A DNA stretch of 17,908 nucleotides, taken from assembly GCA_947177595.1 (NCBI GenBank), contig CAMWUZ010000015.1, forward strand, positions 1 to 17,908. The letters run 5' to 3'. Below, piece after piece: positions 7,791-13,906 of this stretch. The notes beneath the pieces were generated by a model. That model did not search any database and had not been told where the DNA came from. It saw only the letters and a list, made by a program, of their open reading frames with translations. The translations under genes were made by a program, and so were the position numbers. The first letter of the stretch is position 1, and each line of letters opens with the position of its first letter. The DNA comes from an uncultured Porphyromonadaceae bacterium (GTDB lineage Bacteria; Bacteroidota; Bacteroidia; Bacteroidales; Muribaculaceae).

Positions 7791-9466
7791 CTGCTTTTGC
7801 GTTGTTCTCTATCCTTGCAGGGTGTATGACCCGCCACAGTTCGAGGATAGAGGCGGTATATGCTCTTGCGGCTACCGACCCGGAGGCGGCTCTCGATTCT
7901 ATCTCGCAGATTGACTCGCGGCATCTCTCAAATCCCGATCATATGCTGTTTCGCCTTGCCACTATTAAAGCTACAGACAAGGCTTGTAGGGAATTGCCAG
8001 GTGATTCGGCAATTTTGCCGCTGGTCGATTATTATTCGACTCATGAAACCGACCGCTTTTATCCGGAAGCGCTTTATTATGCCGGGAGGATATACTGCGA
8101 CGCCGGGGATGCACCAACAGCACTCAGATACTTTCAGTATGCCCTCGATCTCCTGCCCGAAACAACCTCTCAACTAATCTTAAGAGCTTGTGTAATTAGT
8201 CAGACTGCGGGAGCACTTAGGCAGCTCCATATGTTAGATGAGGCAAGACCTTGTTATGAAGAGGTGCTCCGTTGTGACAGCTTGTTGAATGATACAGTCA
8301 GCCTTATTTATGATTATGCAGACTATGCGGAATGTTTAAGAGGAACAGCCGAAAGTGAGAGAGCACTGCCTATTTTGAAAAAAGCATTGCAGTTAGCGAC
8401 TGATATAAACTCTGATTTTCTACCGGTTATTAAATTGTTTCTGGCGAGAATCCAGTTAGAACAGGGTGACTATAAGGAGGCGTTGGAAAATCTTATTCCG
8501 CAATTGGATAAAATGGAATGGTATTATCGTAAGCACGCAATGTCAACCGCAGTTAAGTCATACTATAAAAACGGTATGTATGATTCCGCATACAATATGG
8601 CGCAGAGAGTGCTGGAGTTAAATATCCCGGATTATATCAGGCGAAATGCATACTTCTATCTCATCCAGGATGAAATGTTGAAATTCAGCAGCGATGATTC
8701 ATTAAGGAGTTATAAAGATAAATACCTTGCGATTTCTGAGCGGATCTATAAAAAATACACGGATCAATCTCCTATAATTCAAAGGGCTTTTTACAACTAC
8801 TCGGTTCACGAACGTGAAAGAAAGAAGGCTGAGGACAAGCGCAATCAGACAACACTGGTGTTATTTCTGGTATTGATTGTCACTTTGGTATTTGTAATAA
8901 TGTTTTTGATTTATAAAAACAAAGCTAAGACAAACCGTATTAAGCTGCATGAAGCTCTTGAATATATCCGTGAGCAGAGAAGTCTGATGTCAGGTTTGGA
9001 AAAGGAAGATACTGCGGGAGCGGGTGATGGGGTGTTTGAGAAAACAGACAGTGATATCAGAAATACTCTTCGCCGTCAATATATTGAGAATGTATTTTCC
9101 GGCGATGGATTGATTCTGCCGGAAAGTCTGGTAAATTCAGTGGCTTTCAAAACAATGAGGACTCATTTGGCGCAGGGGAATGGAATAGCGGAATCAAGCA
9201 AAATCTGGAGTACCTTTGAAAAGAAATTTGATAAGGAATTTCCGAATTTCAGATTTATTATCGAGCGGTTGGCGGGTAAACCGGTTAAATCTCAGGAATA
9301 CATAACCCTTATGCTGATAAAATGCGGATTCAAGCCCTCAGAGATTGCAACCCTGATATTTCGTGCAAAAAGCGCGGTTTCTTCTCGCCGTGCCGAACTT
9401 TCTCGTAAGCTGTTTGGGCAGGAGCTGGAACCGAAATTGTTCTATGATATAATACGCGGAATATGA
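7769..9466 (+). CDS. TPR-containing membrane regulator with C-terminal HTH
   Basis: A 565-residue protein of the Bacteroidales family of TPR proteins with a transmembrane segment and a C-terminal DNA-binding-like domain. I use the TTG at 7769: an in-frame stop at 7727 closes the frame upstream, no ATG lies between, and the TTG gives a clear lipoprotein signal ending in LAGC (Cys19). Residues ~25-350 are helical repeats of TPR type (for example YPEALYYAGRIYCDAGD, then APTALRYFQYALDL). A hydrophobic segment at ~362-384 (LVLFLVLIVTLVFVIMFLIY) is followed by basic residues and a short coil. Residues ~508-552 (SQEYITLMLIKCGFKPSEIA, then TLIFRAKSAVSSRR) look like a LuxR/sigma-70-type helix-turn-helix. 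The inferred layout is sensor repeats outside the inner membrane and a DNA-binding end inside. It lies between two copies of its own promoter, so control of the downstream protease operon and autoregulation are plausible but unproven. GC falls from about 52% (7861-8160) to about 38% (8461-8760), hand-counted. Confidence 0.85.
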   Translation: MKTNLLISAFALFSILAGCMTRHSSRIEAVYALAATDPEAALDSISQIDSRHLSNPDHMLFRLATIKATDKACRELPGDSAILPLVDYYSTHETDRFYPEALYYAGRIYCDAGDAPTALRYFQYALDLLPETTSQLILRACVISQTAGALRQLHMLDEARPCYEEVLRCDSLLNDTVSLIYDYADYAECLRGTAESERALPILKKALQLATDINSDFLPVIKLFLARIQLEQGDYKEALENLIPQLDKMEWYYRKHAMSTAVKSYYKNGMYDSAYNMAQRVLELNIPDYIRRNAYFYLIQDEMLKFSSDDSLRSYKDKYLAISERIYKKYTDQSPIIQRAFYNYSVHERERKKAEDKRNQTTLVLFLVLIVTLVFVIMFLIYKNKAKTNRIKLHEALEYIREQRSLMSGLEKEDTAGAGDGVFEKTDSDIRNTLRRQYIENVFSGDGLILPESLVNSVAFKTMRTHLAQGNGIAESSKIWSTFEKKFDKEFPNFRFIIERLAGKPVKSQEYITLMLIKCGFKPSEIATLIFRAKSAVSSRRAELSRKLFGQELEPKLFYDIIRGI

Positions 9467-9480
9467 GTGGTATGGGGCTT

Positions 9481-9509
9481 TATTTCCGAATAAAAACCGA
9501 ACGGAAATA
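9481..9509 (+). promoter_or_regulatory. Dyad upstream of promoter, copy 2 (possible operator)
   Basis: TATTTCCG at 9481-9488 and CGGAAATA at 9502-9509 are separated by 13 bases and end 23 bases before the -33 box. The dyad is identical to that at 7593-7621. Confidence 0.35.
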
Positions 9510-9532
9510 CGCATAAATACACCCTTGCTGAC

Positions 9533-9563
9533 TTTGAAAATTTATGTTATGTCATTATATTTG
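9533..9563 (+). promoter_or_regulatory. Bacteroidetes promoter for the C10 peptidase-serpin operon
   Basis: TTTG at 9533-9536, 19 bases, TATATTTG at 9556-9563: an exact consensus match, identical to the promoter at 7645-7675. It sits about 28 bases upstream of the ATG at 9592. Confidence 0.78.
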
Positions 9564-9591
9564 TGATGCAAACATAACAAAGTTTTTTAAG

Positions 9592-9969
9592 ATGAACAGA
9601 AAAATTATAATGTCTTTTGCAGTCTTTTGTTTGGGAATTTCTTCTGCCGTTTATGGAGATTCTCTCCCACCGGTAACATTCCCTATACAGAATGATCCAG
9701 GTGATGAAAAACCTGATTCTCATAGACATCGGATGCCTCCAGTACCTATTATGTGTATAATAGACTTTGAGGCTGAAACTGTGGCGTTTTCCTCCTCGGC
9801 AATAGAAGGAATTTATGATTATCAGGTTTATGAAGCGGATGAAGAGATATGCGTCGGTAGCTATGGCGATACCTCGGAATTTGTAGATGCATTAGGTAAT
9901 CTTTCAGGAAATTATTGCATTCGGTTTATAACCCCCAAAGAAACATTTACAGGATATATAAATCTATAA
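9592..9969 (+). CDS. Small secreted DUF3244-like protein
   Basis: A 125-residue protein. I use the ATG at 9592, because an earlier in-frame ATG at 9544 lies inside the promoter and would spoil the signal peptide. The signal peptide probably ends at AVYG (residue 22). A short Pro/His-rich linker (KPDSHRHRMPPVP) leads into a ~75-residue beta-rich domain (IEGIYDYQVYEADEEICVGS, then GNLSGNYCIRFITPKETF) that resembles DUF3244, an Ig-like fold with no known activity. It is the first gene of the operon, 12 bases before the C10 peptidase. In Bacteroides fragilis some C10 peptidases are encoded next to small inhibitor proteins, so an inhibitor or chaperone role is possible; I see no motif that proves it. 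Confidence 0.75.
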   Translation: MNRKIIMSFAVFCLGISSAVYGDSLPPVTFPIQNDPGDEKPDSHRHRMPPVPIMCIIDFEAETVAFSSSAIEGIYDYQVYEADEEICVGSYGDTSEFVDALGNLSGNYCIRFITPKETFTGYINL

Positions 9970-9981
9970 AATAAAATTATC

Positions 9982-11430
9982 ATGGGAAAATTTGTATTTT
10001 TACTTTCGCTTTCAGCTTGCGCGATGATTTGTTCATGCGAACAAGAAAAAGATGATCCCTCAGATGTTGTTTTGGCGGGGAAACAGGATTTAGCAAGTAT
10101 CTTGATAACTAAACCTGATACTGCAAGAATAGTAAATTCAGAGCGGGCTGCTGAGATTGCATCCGAATTTTTCAACAAATACTACCCTGTCTCAAGGTCG
10201 GAAATGCGTACCATTAAGGAAGTCAGGAGCATTAATAACTCAGAAGGCATTCCACAGATGTATGTGATTAACTTTGTTAATAATGAGGGTTTTGTTATAG
10301 TGTCTGCTACCAAAGAATACTATCCTGTATTGGCGCAAGGAAATGAAGGGAATTTCAATTTAAACGATACATGCTCTCCGGCATTTTTTTGGCTGTCTGA
10401 TCAACTTGTACAGATTTCTCAATGTGACGAACTGCCGGATAGCGTAAAGACTGATATAGCAAATTCATGGAGCATATATAATTCCGAAGAATCTTTGACG
10501 GTTTCACGTTCTGATTATCCGGAAAAACCTCAGGTTTATTATGATAGCCTTAGAATGTGGTCTTTGGATGAAAAATATCAAGTCTATTACTTTAACGATT
10601 ATATGCAAACTGAAGAATATAGGAATTTGAGTGATTATGAGAAGCATATGATAGAAACGAATATTGTCACTCTTGGAAATAGTAATTACGGACCAAAGGA
10701 AGATGTGACTATTGTACTTACAAGAAATTACTATCACCCTAATAAATATCCTACCACATTATTAAAATCAAAATGGGGACAAGGTGTTCCATACAATGGA
10801 GATGATGAAAATGCTCCTTATTTGGGCTGTACAACAATTGCGGCAGGTCAAATAATGAGATACCATGAATGGCCTATTTATTACAATTGGGCTGAAATGC
10901 CATACGGTCAACCATTGATTTATGCGACTCAGACATTACGACAGTTTTTATTAAACCTTTCTAAAGTAATTGGAGTAAAATATGATGGTAAAAATGCCTC
11001 TGCTACTATAGACCAGGTTCGGTCTGCATTGGAGAAAAATGATTATAAGGTTGTCAAACAGGATCATAACCTTAGTACAGTTCTTTTTAGCATTGAATAT
11101 CATGAACCAGTATTAATGACAGGTTCCGGTACTAGTGGTCATGCATGGGTTTGTGATGGTGCAAATATAACCACTGGCTATCATGAGATCAGGATAATGA
11201 CATTGGAGTACAGACCCACTGCATATAATACTCCGTCTGAGATGATCGAAGCCTATAAGATTACTCAGACAACCTCCTTTAGTGGTTATCGACTTCATAT
11301 GAATTGGGGATGGTATGGTCAAGCTGATGGATTTTATCTGGATAATAATATGAATCCAAAAACATCTAAAGAACAATACTATTTTAATAAGAATAGACGT
11401 GAACTTTTAATAACACCCAAAAAACAATAA
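9982..11430 (+). CDS. C10 family (streptopain-type) cysteine peptidase lipoprotein
   Basis: A 482-residue secreted cysteine peptidase. The signal peptide ends in a lipobox ICSC (Cys19) followed by acidic/Lys residues (EQEKDD), which fits export to the outer surface. Residues ~50-130 resemble the Spi-type propeptide (RAAEIASEFF, then MYVINFVNNEGFVIVSA). The mature domain starts near VTIVLTRNYY and has LLKSKWGQGVPYN, catalytic Cys283 in YLGCTTIAAGQIMRYH, catalytic His387 in SGHAWVCDGA and the conserved NWGW motif. Spacing is unusual: about 55 residues separate the His from NWGW (17 in SpeB), while the Cys-His distance is 104 (148 in SpeB). All core residues are kept, so activity is likely. The gene is visibly AT-rich (22-40% GC in most hand-counted 60-base lines beyond about 10600). 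It lies 12 bases after the DUF3244-like gene and 10 before the serpin. Confidence 0.92.
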   Translation: MGKFVFLLSLSACAMICSCEQEKDDPSDVVLAGKQDLASILITKPDTARIVNSERAAEIASEFFNKYYPVSRSEMRTIKEVRSINNSEGIPQMYVINFVNNEGFVIVSATKEYYPVLAQGNEGNFNLNDTCSPAFFWLSDQLVQISQCDELPDSVKTDIANSWSIYNSEESLTVSRSDYPEKPQVYYDSLRMWSLDEKYQVYYFNDYMQTEEYRNLSDYEKHMIETNIVTLGNSNYGPKEDVTIVLTRNYYHPNKYPTTLLKSKWGQGVPYNGDDENAPYLGCTTIAAGQIMRYHEWPIYYNWAEMPYGQPLIYATQTLRQFLLNLSKVIGVKYDGKNASATIDQVRSALEKNDYKVVKQDHNLSTVLFSIEYHEPVLMTGSGTSGHAWVCDGANITTGYHEIRIMTLEYRPTAYNTPSEMIEAYKITQTTSFSGYRLHMNWGWYGQADGFYLDNNMNPKTSKEQYYFNKNRRELLITPKKQ

Positions 11431-11440
11431 TAAAACAATT

Positions 11441-12760
11441 ATGAAACAGAATCTCTCACTTATTTCATTCGGTGTCATAGCGTTGTTTAGCGCCACCACC
11501 ATATCAAGTTGCTCTGACAGCAGCGGTGATAACCCTCTCCAGCCTATTGAACTTTCAAGAGCGGAAGAACAGGTCTGTGCCGACCTTAATGATTTTTCAG
11601 TAAATCTACTCAAAGCGGCTGTTGACGGGAGCAACGGTGAAAATGTAGCTGTGTCTCCCCTTGGAGCCGCTATGGTTGCCGGTATGTTTGGAAATGCCAT
11701 AACTGCACAGGATCGCACCGAACTTGCCACAGCTTTGGGTATTGATGCCAACGATTTCAGTGCTCTTAATTCTTACAACGCCAAGATGCTCGCAACACTG
11801 CCTCGCCTTGACAAATCGGCTAAAGTCGCACTCGCGAACGGGTCATGGTTTGATCAATTCCGGGTAAGTCTCAGCGACCAATACAAGTCAATTCTGGAAA
11901 ATGATTATAGTTCTGAAATCAATATGGTTGATTTTAAAAATCCGTCAACTCTCACCAATATAAATAATTGGGTTGCAAAGCGCACGGATAATGAAATCAC
12001 CAGGATTCTTGAAGGACTGAATCCGGATGATGTTGCGGTATGGATAAACGCTTTGTACTTCAAGGGATATTGGAAGTATAAATTTGATAAATCAAAAACC
12101 CAAAAGGAAGACTTTGTATTGGCAAACGGGTTAAAGACAAAAGTGGATATGATGGCTGCGGACGAGAATGTAAGTGGCATCTTAATCTACAAACGGATAG
12201 GGGGATATATGGGCAATCCATTGGATCCGGATGCAGACTTTGACAGTATCTATGTCACTACCGTATGTAGTATTGATTACGGTAATAGTGGATTTTCATT
12301 CAATGCGGTTATGCCGGATGAAAGAATCACTATTAAAGATTATCTGTCGGAAAACTCTGACATCCTGTTCAAATGGCCGTCTAATACTCGTCTTTTAGGA
12401 GAAGAACGTAGTGGCGCTTCTCTTTATTTCCCGAAACTTAATCTTTCAACTGATACCGATTTGATTCCGATAATGCAATCTCTTGGCGTGAACAAAATTT
12501 TTGGCGTGAACAGCGGGGTCAGAATGCCGGGTGTCGGTTTGGAGACAGGTTTTGTAGGAGTGTTCAAGCAAAGTATAAAACTGGATGTTGATGAAGATGG
12601 TGCGACGGTAAAAGTCGTGACTGCAGGAAAGGGTGGTGATTTACTCGCTTATGCTCCACCAACTACGGCAAAATTCAATCATCCGTTCATATATTTTATA
12701 CGTGAAGAGTCAACAGGCACCATACTCCTTGCCGGCACAGTGATGAATCCCAACGAGTAA
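11441..12760 (+). CDS. Lipoprotein serpin
   Basis: A 439-residue serpin with a lipoprotein signal (ISSC, Cys24) and family landmarks: VSPLGAAMVAGMF, NALYFKGYWKYKFD, MMAADENVSG, and FNHPFIYFIR leading to GTILLAGTVMNP at the end. Serpins trap serine or papain-like cysteine peptidases by cleavage of the reactive loop. The loop runs from E385 (P17) to about L402. Counting from the hinge puts P1 at L401, but the loop is about 3 residues longer than in alpha-1-antitrypsin, so Y404 is also possible. The hinge (DEDGATVKVVTA) departs from the usual GTEAAAAT, with Lys391 at P11, so its inhibitory power is uncertain. It sits 10 bases after the C10 peptidase gene. Inhibition of that peptidase, to protect the producer, or of host or rival proteases are both open. 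Confidence 0.92.
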   Translation: MKQNLSLISFGVIALFSATTISSCSDSSGDNPLQPIELSRAEEQVCADLNDFSVNLLKAAVDGSNGENVAVSPLGAAMVAGMFGNAITAQDRTELATALGIDANDFSALNSYNAKMLATLPRLDKSAKVALANGSWFDQFRVSLSDQYKSILENDYSSEINMVDFKNPSTLTNINNWVAKRTDNEITRILEGLNPDDVAVWINALYFKGYWKYKFDKSKTQKEDFVLANGLKTKVDMMAADENVSGILIYKRIGGYMGNPLDPDADFDSIYVTTVCSIDYGNSGFSFNAVMPDERITIKDYLSENSDILFKWPSNTRLLGEERSGASLYFPKLNLSTDTDLIPIMQSLGVNKIFGVNSGVRMPGVGLETGFVGVFKQSIKLDVDEDGATVKVVTAGKGGDLLAYAPPTTAKFNHPFIYFIREESTGTILLAGTVMNPNE

Positions 12761-12787
12761 TCGGGAAACCCAAACTTCATATTATAT

Positions 12788-12836
12788 AGTCCTGAGTGAA
12801 GCCGCTTTAGCGGTGTTAGCTCAGGGCTATCTTTTA
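12788..12836 (+). terminator. Hairpin terminator after the serpin
   Basis: AGTCCTGAG (12788-12796) pairs with CTCAGGGCT (12820-12828), with one G-T pair. An inner stem GCCGC/GCGGT closes a TTTA loop, and CTTTTA follows. It ends the protease operon just upstream of the next promoter. Confidence 0.75.
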
Positions 12837-12862
12837 TCCGGTCGGATTATTTGCTAATTTTG
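12832..12862 (+). promoter_or_regulatory. Promoter for the EEP-fold enzyme, possibly leaderless
   Basis: TTTT at 12832-12835, 19 bases, TAATTTTG at 12855-12862. The -7 element is a full match and the -33 element has one mismatch. The likely ATG at 12869 begins only 6 bases after the -7 element, so the transcript may start at or next to the start codon. Confidence 0.55.
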
Positions 12863-12868
12863 CGGGAT

Positions 12869-13906
12869 ATGAAAAAGATTTGTGTGATAATGCTGTGTGT
12901 GGTGGCTTGTCTGTGTGTGGATGCTCAGAAAGTCAAGGAGCTGAGTGTGCTCCAGTTCAATATATGGCAGGAGGGTACGGTGATTCCCGGGGGCTTCGAG
13001 GCTATTGCCGATGAGATAGCCCGCCTTGAACCTGATTTCGTGACTCTCAGCGAAGTGCGCAATTATAATAACACAAGATTTTGCGACCGCATAACCGAGG
13101 CTTTACATAACCGAGGCAAAGAGTACTATTCTTTTTACTCGGATGACACCGGTCTGCTTAGTAGGTATCCCATATCTGACAGTGCCGTGGTTTTTCCCCT
13201 TAATAACGACCATGGGTCTATCTACCGTTTGAATGCAAAGATAGATAACCGCGAATTTGCTGTTTACACAGGGCATCTCGACTATCTTAATGACACTTAT
13301 TACGAGGTGCGTGCCTATGACGGCAATACATGGAATAAAATGGATGCGCCTCTCACCGATGTAGCTGAAATTCACAGAAGAAACGCCCTTTCGCAGCGTG
13401 ATGAGGCAATAGACAGTTTCATAAAGGATGCCGCTATTCAGGCTGCGAATGGTGCGATGATTATTTTCGGCGGTGATTTCAATGAACCTTCTCACCTTGA
13501 CTGGATTGAAGCTACGCGTGACAGCGCTGATCACCACGGCGTGGTTATTGAATGGGAGAATACCAAAAAACTCTTTGATGCAGGCTACAGAGACTCATAC
13601 AGAGTGCTTTATCCGAATCCTGTAACACATCCCGGTTATACATATCCCGGTGCGAATCCGGCGCGTAAACCGGAGTCGGTCACATGGGCGAAAGAGTCGG
13701 ACGAGCGAGACAGAATTGACTATATATTTTATCTTCCCGTGAATGGAATGGAGCCTGTTGAGGCGTATATATTAGGTCCGGAAGAGAGCATTGCCTACAG
13801 CAAGGAAGTACCCTCCGCATCGCAGGATAAGTTCATAACCCCGCTTGGCGTATGGCCTACCGATCATAAGGGAGTATTTGTCAGGTTCCGCTACCGCGCA
13901 GAGTGA
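12869..13906 (+). CDS. Secreted endonuclease/exonuclease/phosphatase-family enzyme
   Basis: A 345-residue protein of the EEP fold (DNase I / sphingomyelinase / inositol phosphatase superfamily). The ATG at 12869 gives a signal peptide ending near VDAQ (residue 20). The full catalytic set is visible: N31 (QFNIW), E62 (LSEVRNYN), H136 (YTGHLDY), D203 and N205 (FGGDFNEP), D284 (RIDYIF) and D332-H333 (PTDHKGV). It should therefore be an active metal-dependent phosphodiester or phosphomonoester hydrolase in the periplasm. The substrate (nucleic acid, phospholipid or inositol phosphate) cannot be told. It has its own promoter, and its 3' end overlaps the convergent ABC ATPase gene by 26 bases. Confidence 0.88.
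   Translation: MKKICVIMLCVVACLCVDAQKVKELSVLQFNIWQEGTVIPGGFEAIADEIARLEPDFVTLSEVRNYNNTRFCDRITEALHNRGKEYYSFYSDDTGLLSRYPISDSAVVFPLNNDHGSIYRLNAKIDNREFAVYTGHLDYLNDTYYEVRAYDGNTWNKMDAPLTDVAEIHRRNALSQRDEAIDSFIKDAAIQAANGAMIIFGGDFNEPSHLDWIEATRDSADHHGVVIEWENTKKLFDAGYRDSYRVLYPNPVTHPGYTYPGANPARKPESVTWAKESDERDRIDYIFYLPVNGMEPVEAYILGPEESIAYSKEVPSASQDKFITPLGVWPTDHKGVFVRFRYRAE

Larger units (their letters stand above)
9414..9587 (+). repeat. Right-type direct repeat, copy 2 (regulator tail, dyad, promoter)
   Basis: This is the partner of 7526-7699 with three mismatches (9567, 9568, 9582). It starts within the last 18 codons of the intact regulator and ends 4 bases before the ATG of the DUF3244-like gene, so it supplies the whole promoter region of the protease operon. 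Confidence 0.95.

Noticed and set aside
9544..9591. Earlier in-frame ATG (9544) for the DUF3244-like gene
   Set aside because: It lies within the promoter (between the -33 and -7 boxes) and would add 16 residues that bury the signal peptide; ATG 9592 is much better.
7461..9591. Insertion sequence or integron explanation for the repeats
   Set aside because: No transposase or integrase frame, no terminal inverted repeats and no target-site duplication were seen. The repeats are direct and made of flanking gene sequence, which fits tandem duplication plus deletion.
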